Part shown: in pieces, positions 53,180-64,000 of the stretch
Numbering within the stretch: the first letter of the stretch is position 1
Layout of the letters: every line of letters starts with the position of its first letter
DNA from: Gordius sp. MW1
Lineage: Eukaryota > Nematomorpha > Gordioida > Gordea > Gordiidae
Assembly (NCBI GenBank): GCA_964036665.1
Contig: OZ038529.1
Coordinates: forward strand, 12,780,060 to 12,844,059
Reading direction: 5' to 3'
Length of the DNA stretch: 64,000 nt
Program-made: the position numbers and the translations under genes
Notes under the pieces: model-generated
What the model was told of the DNA's origin: nothing
The model's input: the letters and a program-made list of their open reading frames with translations, nothing else
Database searches by the model: none

Positions 53180-55577
53180 GTTGCGATTTGTTGTATCGCA
53201 ACGTGATGCTTAATTTTTGAAAATGGCTCTATGCGATCATGATTTCAATGTAATAGTTTTCATCTGATAAATTTTTACTTGGGATCATAGAAACCACGTC
53301 TAAAACGACAACTTTCATCGGATGAATACGGTTCAAAGAAAAATATGTGAAAAATTTTGAGATAAAAATATTTATTTTTTTCAATTCTATGTGAAAGAGC
53401 ATGAAAAAATATATAAAAGTAAGCCAATTTGAGAATCCTATTATCCTCGATTGACTTCCGAAAAGAGGTTTTAAGCTGTTAGAACTATCATTTTGACCAA
53501 AGACAACGTTTTATTGTTGCGATTAGTTTGTTGTATCGCAACGTGAGTGCTTAATTTTTCAAAAATGCACTATGCGATCATGATTTCAAAGTAATATTTT
53601 TCTGATTCTGATAAATTTTTACTTGGGATCATAGAAACCACGTCTGAAAACGACAACTTTCATCGGATGAATACGGTTCAAAGAAAAATATGTGAAAAAT
53701 TTTGAGGTAAATTTTTTTATTTTTTTCGATTGTATGTGAAAGAGCATGAAAAAATATGTAAAAATAAGCCAATTTGAAAATCCTATTATCCTCGATTTAC
53801 TTCCGAAAAGAGGTTTTAAGCTGCCAGAACTATGCATTTTGACAAAAGACAAGGTTTTATTGTTGCGATTAATTTGTTGTATCGCAACGTGAGTGCTGAA
53901 TTTTTGATAACTGCTCTATGCGATTATGATTTCAAAGTAATAGTTTTTAGATTCTGATAAATTTTTACTTGGGATCATAGAAACCACGTCTGAAAACGAC
54001 AACTTTCATCGGATAAATACGGTTCAAAGAAAAATATGTGAAAAATTTTGAGGTAAAAATATTTATTTTTTTCGATTCTATGTGAAAGAGCATGAAAAAA
54101 TATATAAAAGTAAGCCAATTTGAGAATCCTATTATCCTCGATTGACTTGCGAAAAGAGGTTTTAAGCTGCGAGAACTATCATTTTGACAAAAGACAACGT
54201 TTTATTGTTGCGATTAGTTTGTTGTATCGCAACGTGATGCTTAATTTTTGAAAATGGCTCTATGCGATCATGATTTTAAAGTAATAGTTTTCATCTGATA
54301 AATTTTTACTTGCGATCATAGAAACCACGTCTGAAAACGACAACTTTCATCGGATGAATACGGTTCAAAGAAAAATATGTGAAAAATTTTGAGGTAAAAA
54401 TATTTTTTTTTTAATTCTATGTGAAAGAGCATGAAAAAATATATAAAAGTGAGCCAATTTGAGAATCCTATTATCCTCGATTGACTTCCGAAAAGAGGTT
54501 TTAAGCTGCGAGAACTATCATTTTGACAAAAGACAACGTTTTATTGTTGCGATTAGTTTGTTGTATCGCAACGTGAGTGCTTAATTTTTCGAAAATGCAC
54601 TATGCGATCATGATTTCAAAGTAATATTTTTCTGATTCTGATAAATTTTTACTTGGGATCATAGAAACCACGTCTGAAAACGACAACTTTCATCGGATGA
54701 ATACGGTTCAAAGAAAAATATGTGAAAATTTTTGAGGTAAAAATATTTATTTTTTTCGATTGTATGTGAAAGAGCATGAAAAAATATATAATAGTAAGCC
54801 AATTTGAGAATCCTATTATCCTCGATTTACTTCCGAAAAGAGGTTTTAAGCTGCCAGAACTATTCATTTTGACAAAAGATAACGTTTTATTGTTGCGATT
54901 AGTTTGTTGTATCGCAACGTGAGTGCTGAATTTTTGAAAACTGCTCTATGCGATTATGATTTCAAAGTAATAGTTTTTAGATTCTGATAAATTTTTACTT
55001 GGGATCATAGAAGCCACGTCTGAAAACGACAACTTTCATCGGATGAATACGGTTCAAAGAAAAATATGTGAAAAATTTTGAGGTAAAAATATTTATTTTT
55101 TTTAATTCTATGTGAAAGAGCATGAAAAAATATATAAAAGTAAGCCAATTTGAGAATCCTATTATCCTCGATTGACTTGCGAAAAGAGGTTTTAAGCTGC
55201 GAGAACTATCATTTTGACAAAAGACAACGTTTTATTGTTGCGATTAGTTTGTTGTATCGCAACGTGATGCTTAATTTTTGAAAATAGCTCTATGCGATCA
55301 TGATTTTAAAGTAATAGTTTTCATCTGATAAATTTTTACTTGCGATCATAGAAACCACGTCTGAAAACGACAACTTTCATCGGATGAATACGGTTCAAAG
55401 AAAAATATGTGAAAAATTTTGAGGTAAAAATATTTGTTTTTTTCAATTCTATGTGAAAGAGCATGAAAAAATATATAAAAGTAAGCCAATTTGAGAATCC
55501 TATTATCCTCGATTGACTTCCGAAAAGAGGTTTTAAGCTGCGAGAACTATCATTTTGACAAAAGACAACGTTTTATT
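53180..55577. repeat. 7-monomer cycle, copy 1 (~2.4 kb)
   Basis: Monomers start at 53180 (short-loop), 53516, 53862, 54207, 54546, 54892 and 55237. The same order recurs at 2398-2400 bp. Two alternating monomer types are prominent. One has GGTAAATTTTTTTATTT and AAAAATAAGCC (53516); the other has TATATAATAGTAAGCC (54546). Relative to the previous 11-monomer cycle, four monomers are missing. Confidence 0.92.
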
Positions 55578-57978
55578 GTTGCGATTTGTTGTATCGCAAC
55601 GTGATGCTTAATTTTTGAAAATGGCTCTATGCGATCATGATTTCAATGTAATAGTTTTCATCTGATAAATTTTTACTTGGGATCATAGAAACCACGTCTG
55701 AAAACGACAACTTTCATCGGATGAATACGGTTCAAAGAAAAATATGTGAAAAATTTTGAGATAAAAATATTTATTTTTTTCAATTCTATGTAAAAGAGCA
55801 TGAAAAAATATATAAAAGTAAGCCAATTTGAGAATCCTATTATCCTCGATTGACTTCCGAAAAGAGGTTTTAAGCTGTTAGAACTATCATTTTGACCAAA
55901 GACAACGTTTTATTGTTGCGATTAGTTTGTTGTATCGCAACGTGAGTGCTTAATTTTTCAAAAATGCACTATGCGATCATGATTTCAAAGTAATATTTTT
56001 CTGATTCTGATAAATTTTTACTTGGGATCATAGAAACCACGTCTGAAAACGACAACTTTCATCGGATGAATACGGTTCAAAGAAAAATATGTGAAAAATT
56101 TTGAGGTAAAATTTTTTATTTTTTTCGATTGTATGTGAAAGAGCATGAAAAAATATGTAAAAATAAGCCAATTTGAGAATCCTATTATCCTCGATTTACT
56201 TCCGAAAAGAGGTTTTAAGCTGCCAGAACTATGCATTTTGACAAAAGACAAGGTTTTATTGTTGCGATTAGTTTGTTGTATCGCAACGTGAGTGCTGAAT
56301 TTTTGATAACTGCTCTATGCGATTATGATTTCAAAGTAATAGTTTTTAGATTCTGATAAATTTTTACTTGGGATCATAGAAACCACGTCTGAAAACGACA
56401 ACTTTCATCGGATGAATACAGTTCAAAGAAAAATATGTGAAAATTTTTGAGGTAAAAATATTTATTTTTTTCGATTCTATGTGAAAGAGCATGAAAAAAT
56501 ATATAAAAGTAAGCCAATTTGAGAATCCTATTATCCTCGATTGACTTGCGAAAAGAGGTTTTAAGCTGCGAGAACTATCATTTTGACAAAAGACAACGTT
56601 TTATTGTTGCGATTAGTTTGTTGTATCGCAACGTGATGCTTAATTTTTGAAAATGGCTCTATGCGATCATGATTTTAAAGTAATAGTTTTCATCTGATAA
56701 ATTTTTACTTGGGATCATAGAAACCACGTCTGAAAACGACAACTTTCATCGGATGAATACGGTTCAAAGAAAAATATGTGAAAATTTTGAGGTAAAAATA
56801 TTTATTTTTTTCAATTCTATGTGAAAGAGCATGAAAAAATATATAAAAGTGAGCCAATTTGAGAATCCTATTATCCTCGATTGACTTCCGAAAAGAGGTT
56901 TTAAGCTGCGAGAACTATCATTTTGACAAAAGACAACGTTTTATTGTTGCGATTAGTTTGTTGTATCGCAACGTGAGTGCTTAATTTTTCGAAAATGCAC
57001 TATGCGATCATGATTTCAAAGTAATATTTTTCTGATTCTGATAAATTTTTACTTGGGATCATAGAAACCACGTCTGAAAACGACAACTTTCATCGGATGA
57101 ATACGGTTCAAAGAAAAATATGTGAAAATTTTTGAGGTAAAAATATTTATTTTTTTCGATTGTATGTGAAAGAGCATGAAAAAATATATAATAGTAAGCC
57201 AATTTGAGAATCCTATTATCCTCGATTTACTTCCGAAAAGAGGTTTTAAGCTGCCAGAACTATTCATTTTGACAAAAGATAACGTTTTATTGTTGCGATT
57301 AGTTTGTTGTATCGCAACGTGAGTGCTGAATTTTTGAAAACTGCTCTATGCGATTATGATTTCAAAGTAATAGTTTTTAGATTCTGATAAATTTTTACTT
57401 GGGATCATAGAAGCCACGTCTGAAAACGACAACTTTCATCGGATGAATACGGTTCAAAGAAAAATATGTGAAAAATTTTGAGGTAAAAATATTTATTTTT
57501 TTTAATTCTATGTGAAAGAGCATGAAAAAATATATAAAAGTAAGCCAATTTGAGAATCCTATTATCCTCGATTGACTTGCGAAAAGAGGTTTTAAGCTGC
57601 GAGAACTATCATTTTGACAAAAGACAACGTTTTATTGTTGCGATTAGTTTGTTGTATCGCAACGTGATGCTTAATTTTTGAAAATAGCTCTATGCGATCA
57701 TGATTTTAAAGTAATAGTTTTCATCTGATAAATTTTTACTTGCGATCATAGAAACCACGTCTGAAAACGACAACTTTCATCGGATGAATACGGTTCAAAG
57801 AAAAATATGTGAAAAATTTTGAGGTAAAATTTTTTATTTTTTTCGATTGTATGTGAAAGAGCATGAAAAAATATGTAAAAATAAGCCAATTTGAGAATCC
57901 TATTATCCTCGATTTACTTCCGAAAAGAGGTTTTAAGCTGCCAGAACTATGCATTTTGACAAAAGACAAGGTTTTATT
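55578..57978. repeat. 7-monomer cycle, copy 2, ending in a hybrid monomer
   Basis: Monomers start at 55578 (short-loop), 55915, 56261, 56606, 56946, 57292 and 57637. Copy 2 differs from copy 1 at scattered sites, for example GGTAAAATTTTTTATTT near 56106 and a changed middle of the monomer at 56606. The final monomer (57637) begins like that at 55237 (AAAATAGCTC, TTGCGATC). It then switches to the second half of the monomer at 55915. Confidence 0.92.
57637..57978. repeat. Hybrid monomer with recombination joint near 57800-57830
   Basis: The first half matches the monomer at 55237 (AAAATAGCTC, CTTGCGATCATAG). The second half has GGTAAAATTTTTTATTT, TGTATGTG, AAAAATAAGCC and AACTATGCATTTTG, like that at 55915. 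Phase and length (342 bp) are preserved. This is expected from in-register unequal exchange or gene conversion between non-equivalent monomers. Confidence 0.8.
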
Positions 57979-60900
57979 GTTGCGATTAGTTTGTTGTATC
58001 GCAACGTGAGTGCTGAATTTTTGATAACTGCTCTATGCGATTATGATTTCAAAGTAATAGTTTTTAGATTCTGATAAATTTTTACTTGGGATCATAGAAA
58101 CCACGTCTGAAAACGACAACTTTCATCGGATGAATACAGTTCAAAGAAAAATATGTGAAAAATTTTGAGGTAAAAATATTTATTTTTTTCGATTGTATGT
58201 GATAGAGCATGAAACCATATGTAAAAGTAAGCCAATTTGAGAATCCTATTATCTTCGATTGACTTCCGAAAAGAGGTTTTAAGCGGCGAGAACTATCATT
58301 TTGACAAAAGACAACGTTTTATTGTTGCGATTAGTTTGTTGTATCGCAACGTGAGTGCTTAATTTTTGAAAATGGCTCTATGCGATCATGATTTCAAAGT
58401 AATAGTTTTCAGATTCTGATAAATTTTTACTTGGGATCATAGAAACCACGTCTGAAAACGACATCTTTCATCGCATGAATACGGTTCAAAGAGAAATATG
58501 TGAAAAATTTTGAGGTAAAAATATTTATTTTTTTCGATTGTATGTGAAAGAGCATGAAAAAATATGTAAAAGTAAGCCAATTTGAGAATCCTATTATCCT
58601 CGATTTACTTCCGAAAAGAGGTTTTAAGCTGCGAGAACTATCATTTTGACAAAAGACAACGTTTTATTGTTGCGATTAGTTTGTTGTATCGCAACGTGAA
58701 TGCTTAATTTTTCAAAAATGCACTATGCGATCATGATTTCAAAGTAATATTTTTCTGATTCTGATAAATTTTTACTTGGGATCATAGAAACCACGTCTGA
58801 AAACGACAACTTTCATCGGATGAATACGGTTCAAAGAAAAATATGTGAAAAATTTTGAGATAAAAATATTTGTTTTTTTCAATTCTATGTGAAAGAGCAT
58901 GAAAAAATATATAAAAGTAAGCCAATTTGAGAATCCTATTATCCTCGATTGACTTCCGAATAGAGGTTTTAAGCTGCGAGAACTATCATTTTGACAAAAG
59001 ACAACGTTTTATTGTTGCGATTTGTTGTATCGCAACGTGATGCTTAATTTTTGAAAATGGCTCTATGCGATCATGATTTCAATGTAATAGTTTTCATCTG
59101 ATAAATTTTTACTTGGGATCATAGAAACCACGTCTGAAAACGACAACTTTCATCGGATGAATACGGTTCAAAGAAAAATATGTGAAAAATTTTGAGGTAA
59201 AAATATTTATTTTTTCGATTGTATGTGAAAGAGCATGAAAAAATATATAATAGTAAGCCAATTTGAGAATCCTATTATCCTCGATTTACTTCCGAAAAGA
59301 GGTTTTAAGCTGCCAGAACTATTCATTTTGACAAAAGACAACGTTTTATTGTTGCGATTAGTTTGTTGTATCGCAACGTGAGTGCTGAATCTTTGAAAAC
59401 TGCTCTATGCGATTATGATTTCAAAGTAATAGTTTTTAGATTCTGATAAATTTTTACTTGGGATCATAGAAACCACGTCTGAAAACGACAACTTCATCGG
59501 ATGAATACGGTTCAAAGAAAAATATGTGAAAAATTTTGAGGTAAAAATACTTATTTTTTCGATTGTATGTGAAAGAGCATGAAAAAATATATAATAGTAA
59601 GCCAATTTGAGAATCCTATTATCCTCGATTTACTTCCGAAAAGAGGTTTTAAGCTGCCAGAACTATTCATTTTGACAAAAGACAACGTTTTATTGTTGCG
59701 ATTAGTTTGTTGTATCGCATCGTGAGTGCTAAATTTTTGAAAACTGCTCTATGCGATTATGATTTCAAAGTAATAGTTTTTAGATTCTGATAAATCTTTA
59801 CTTGGGATCATAGAAACCACGTCTGAAAACGACAACTTTCATCGGATGAATACGGTTCAAAGAAAAATATGTGAAAAATTTTGAGGTAAAAATATTTATT
59901 TTTTTCAATTCTATGTGAAAGAGCATGAAAAAATATATAAAAGTAGGCCAATTTGAGAATCCTATTATCTTCCATTGACTTCCGAAAAGAGGTTTTAAGC
60001 GGCGAGAACTATCATTTTGACAAAAGACAACGTTTTATTGTTGCGATTAGTTTGTTGTATCGCAACGTGAGTGCTGAATCTTTGAAAACTGCTCTATGCG
60101 ATTATGATTTCAAAGTAATAGTTTTTAGATTCTGATAAATTTTTACTTGGGATCATAGAAACCACGTCTGAAAACGACAACTTCATCGGATGAATACGGT
60201 TCAAAGAAAAATATGTGAAAAATTTTCAGGTAAAAATACTTATTTTTTCGATTGTATGTGAAAGAGCATGAAAAAATATATAATAGTAAGCCAATTTGAG
60301 AATCCTATTATCCTCGATTGACTTCCGAAAAGAGGTTTTAAGCTGCGAGAACTATCATTTTGACAAAAGACAACGTTTTATTGTTGCGATTAGTTTGTTG
60401 TATCGCAACGTGAGTGCTTAATTTTTCAAAAATGCACTATGCGATCATGATTTCAAAGTAATATTTTTCTGATTCTGACAAATTTTTACTTGGGATCATA
60501 GAAACCACGTCTGAAAACGACAACTTTCATGGGATGAATACGGCTCAAAGAAAAATATGTGAAAAAATTTGAGGTAAAAATATTTATTTTTTTCGATTGT
60601 ATGTGATAGAGCATGAAACCATATGTAAAAGTAAGCCAATTTGAGAATCCTATTATCTTCGATTGACTTCCGAAAAGAGGTTTTAAGCGGCGAGAACTAT
60701 CATTTTGACAAAAGACAACGTTTTATTGTTGCGATTAGTTTGTTGTATCGCAACGTGAGTGCTTAATTTTTGAAAATGGCTCTATGCGATCATGATTTCA
60801 AAGTAATAGTTTTCAGATTCTGATAAATTTTTACTTGGGATCATAGAAACCACGTCTGAAAACGACATCTTTCATCGCATGAATACGGTTCAAAGAGAAA

Positions 60901-63900
60901 TATGTGAAAAATTTTGAGGTAAAAATATTTATTTTTTTCGATTGTATGTGAAAGAGCATGAAAAAATATGTAAAAGTAAGCCAATTTGAGAATCCTATTA
61001 TCCTCGATTTACTTCCGAAAAGAGGTTTTAAGCTGCGAGAACTATCATTTTGACAAAAGACAACGTTTTATTGTTGCGATTAGTTTGTTGTATCGCAACG
61101 TGAATGCTTAATTTTTCAAAAATGCACTATGCGATCATGATTTCAAAGTAATATTTTTCTGATTCTGATAAATTTTTACTTGGGATCATAGAAACCACGT
61201 CTGAAAACGACAACCTTCATCGGATGAATACGGTTCAAAGAGAAATATGTGAAAAATTTTGAGGTAAAAATATTTATTTTTTTCAATTTTATGTGAAAGA
61301 GCATGAAAAAATATATAAAAGTAAGCCAATTTGAGAATCCTATTATCCTCGATTGACTTCCGAAAAGAGGTTTTAAGCTGCGAGAACTATCATTTTGACA
61401 AAAGGCAACGTTTTATTGTTGCGATTAGTTTGTTGTATCGCAACGTGAGTGCTTAATTTTTCAAAAATGCACTATGCGATCATGATTTCACAGTAATATT
61501 TTTCTGATTCTGATAAATTTTTACTTGGGATCATAGAAACCACGTCTGAAAACGACAACTTTCATCGGATGAATACGGTTCAAAGAAAAATAGGTGAAAA
61601 ATTTTGAGGTAAAAATATTTATTTTTTCGATTGTATGTGAAAGAGCATGAAAAAATATATAATAGTAAGCCAATTTGAGAATCCTATTATCCTCGATTTA
61701 CTTCCGAAAAGAGGTTTTAATCTGCCAGAACTATTCATTTTGACAAAAGACAACGTTTTATTGTTGCGATTAGTTTGTTGTATCGCAACGTGAGTGCTGA
61801 ATTTTTGAAAACTGCTCTATGCGATTATGATTTCAAAGTAATAGTTTTTAGATTCTGATATATTTTTACTTGGGATCATAGAAACCACGTCTGAAAACGA
61901 CAACTTTCATCGGATGAATACGGTTCAAAGAAAAATATGTGAAAATTTTGAGGTAAAAATATTTATTTTTTTCAATTCTATGTGAAAGAGCATGAAAAAA
62001 TATATAAAAGTAAGCCAATTTGAGAATCCTATTATCCTCGATTGACTTCCGAAAAAAGGTTTTAAGCTGCGAGAACTATCATTTTGACAAAAGAAAACGT
62101 TTTATTGTTGCGATTAGTTTGTTGTATCGCAACGTGAGTGCTTAATTTTTCAAAAATGCACTATGCGATCATGATTTCAAAGTAATATTTTTCTGATTCT
62201 GATAAATTTTTACTTGGGATCATAGAAACCACGTCTGAAAACGACAACTTTCATCGGATGAATCCGGTTCAAAGAAAAATATGTGAAAAATTTTGAGGTA
62301 AAAATATTTATTTTTTCGATTGTATGTGAAAGAGCATGAAAAAATATATAATAGTAAGCCAATTTGAGAATCCTATTATCCTCGATTTACTTCCGAAAAG
62401 AGGTTTTAAGCTGCGAGAACTATCATTTTGACAAAAGACAACGTTTTATTTTGTACGATTAGTTTGTTGTATGGCAACGTGAGTGCTGAATCTTTGAAAA
62501 CTGCTCTATGCGATTATGATTTCAAAGTAATAGTTTTTAGATTCTGATAAATTTTTACTTGGGATCATAGAAACCACGTCTGAAAACGACAACTTCATCG
62601 GATGAATACGGTTCAAAGAAAAATATGTGAAAATTTTGAGGTAAAAATATTTATTTTTTTCAATTCTATGTGAAAGAGCATGAAAAAATATATAAAAGTA
62701 AGCCAATTTGAGAATCCTATTATCCTCGATTGACTTCCGAAAAGAGGTTTTAAGCTGCGAGAACTATCATTTTGACAAAAGAAAACGTTTTATTGTTGCG
62801 ATTAGTTTGTTGTATCGCAACGTGAGTGCTTAATTTTTCAAAAATGCACTATGCGATCATGATTTCAAAGTAATATTTTTCTGATTCTGATAAATTTTTA
62901 CTTGGGATCATAGAAACCACGTCTGAAAACGACAACTTTCATCGGATGAATCCGGTTCAAAGAAAAATATGTGAAAAATTTTGAGGTAAAAATATTTATT
63001 TTTTCGATTGTATGTGAAAGAGCATGAAAAAATATATAATAGTAAGCCAATTTGAGAATCCTATTATCCTCGATTGACTTCCGAAAAGAGGTTTTAAGCT
63101 GCGAGAACTATCATTTTGACAAAAGGCAACGTTTTATTGTTGCGATTAGTTTGTTGTATCGCAACGTGAGTGCTTAATTTTTCAAAAATGCACTATGCGA
63201 TCATGATTTCACAGTAATATTTTTCTGATTCTGATAAATTTTTACTTGGGATCATAGAAACCACGTCTGAAAACGACAACTTTCATCGGATGAATACGGT
63301 TCAAAGAAAAATAGGTGAAAAATTTTGAGGTAAAAATATTTATTTTTTCGATTGTATGTGAAAGAGCATGAAAAAATATATAATAGTAAGCCAATTTGAG
63401 AATCCTATTATCCTCGATTGACTTCCGAAAAGAGGTTTTAAGCTGCGAGAACTATCATTTTGACAAAAGAAAACGTTTTATTGTTGCGATTAGTTTGTTG
63501 TATCGCAACGTGAGTGCTTAATTTTTCAAAAATGCACTATGCGATCATGATTTCAAAGTAATATTTTTCTGATTCTGATAAATTTTTACTTGGGATCATA
63601 GAAACCACGTCTGAAAACGACAACTTTCATCGGATGAATCCGGTTCAAAGAAAAATATGTGAAAAATTTTGAGGTAAAAATATTTATTTTTTCGATTGTA
63701 TGTGAAAGAGCATGAAAAAATATATAATAGTAAGCCAATTTGAGAATCCTATTATCCTCGATTTACTTCCGAAAAGAGGTTTTAAGCTGCGAGAACTATC
63801 ATTTTGACAAAAGACAACGTTTTATTTTGTACGATTAGTTTGTTGTATGGCAACGTGAGTGCTGAATCTTTGAAAACTGCTCTATGCGATTATGATTTCA

Positions 63901-64000
63901 AAGTAATAGTTTTTAGATTCTGATAAATTTTTACTTGGGATCATAGAAACCACGTCTGAAAACGACAACTTCATCGGATGAATACGGTTCAAAGAAAAAT
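57979..64000. repeat. Terminal array segment: patchwork of 2-, 4-, 5- and 7-monomer copies
   Basis: Monomers start at 57979, 58324, 58669, 59014, 59351, 59695, 60040, 60383, 60728, 61073, 61418, 61763, 62107, 62453, 62795, 63139, 63483 and 63829 (cut by the window end). About 58170-58859 recurs at 60574-61263 (offset 2404), with GTGATAGAGCATGAAACC and GACATCTTTCATCGCATG. The monomer at 59351 resembles 60040 (offset 689). The monomer at 61418 resembles 63139 (offset 1721). About 62058-62624 recurs at 63434-64000 (offset 1376) and may continue beyond the window. Confidence 0.88.

Larger units (their letters stand above)
1..64000. repeat. Satellite DNA array, ~341-bp monomer, 188 monomer starts, fills the window
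   Basis: Every part of the window aligns to one monomer of about 341 bp repeated head to tail in a single orientation. Landmark spacing (GTTGCGAT to the next GTTGCGAT) ranges from 302 to 346 bp over 187 intervals, so no foreign insertion of any size interrupts it. The commonest monomer order is: an 8-bp inverted repeat; a variable block with three main haplotypes; the conserved stretch around CCACGTCTGAAAACGACAAC; an A/T-tract region; TATATAAAAG; CCTCGATTGACTTCCG; and AAGCTGCGAG. No monomer is inverted. Arrays of this kind are typical of centromeric, pericentromeric or other heterochromatin in eukaryotes. That location is inferred; the sequence shows only the array. The satellite family is not one I recognise. 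Confidence 0.98.

Noticed and set aside
1-64000. CRISPR array
   Set aside because: The repeat period is about 341 bp with no unique spacers between short identical repeats, and no cas-like gene is present.
1-64000. LTR element, LINE, SINE or DNA transposon inside the array
   Set aside because: No interval between landmarks exceeds 346 bp and all content aligns to the monomer; no terminal repeats, target duplications or coding remnants were seen.
1-64000. Naming a species or a published satellite family
   Set aside because: I do not recognise the monomer, and no unique flanking gene is available. A database search of the consensus monomer would be decisive.

Overview
The whole 64 kb window is one uninterrupted block of AT-rich satellite DNA. 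I find no protein gene, RNA gene, transposon, CRISPR array or unique sequence in it. A monomer of about 341 bp is repeated head to tail, always in the same orientation. Using the motif GTTGCGAT as landmark I located 188 monomer starts, from base 4 to base 63829. Spacing runs from 302 to 346 bp and averages about 341 bp. Both window edges fall inside the array, so its full length is unknown. One representative monomer is about 31% G+C.

Such an array points to a eukaryotic chromosome, in heterochromatin such as a centromere, pericentromere or subtelomere. The monomer keeps about 12 CpG sites where base composition predicts about 8, which argues against a heavily methylated vertebrate or plant genome. 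An invertebrate is my best guess. I do not recognise the satellite family and cannot name the species.

The main information lies above the monomer level. Monomers carry sets of linked variants, and runs of different monomers are copied as larger units (higher-order repeats). In order these are: a 17-monomer unit of 5789 bp in two nearly identical copies (371-11948); a 5-monomer unit of 1716 bp overlapping the end of the second copy (10495-13925); a 10-monomer spacing of about 3.42 kb (14665-20145); a mixed zone; a 7-monomer unit of about 2.4 kb (23090-28088); an 8-monomer unit of 2679 bp in two copies (33418-38747); a 7-monomer unit of 2378 bp in two copies (38309-43076); and a zone (43077-57978) where cycles of 7, 10, 11 and 7 monomers alternate and contain nested 2- and 3-monomer duplications. 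The last 6 kb is a patchwork of 2-, 4-, 5- and 7-monomer copies.

Each typical monomer has three short dyad-symmetric elements, a run of spaced A/T tracts and a TATATAAAAG motif. The most striking is an 8-bp inverted repeat (GTTGCGAT / ATCGCAAC). A variant that first appears at 31785 shortens its loop from 11 to 7 nt, and in most carriers both arms stay intact. These observations are from reading by eye; identities were not computed.
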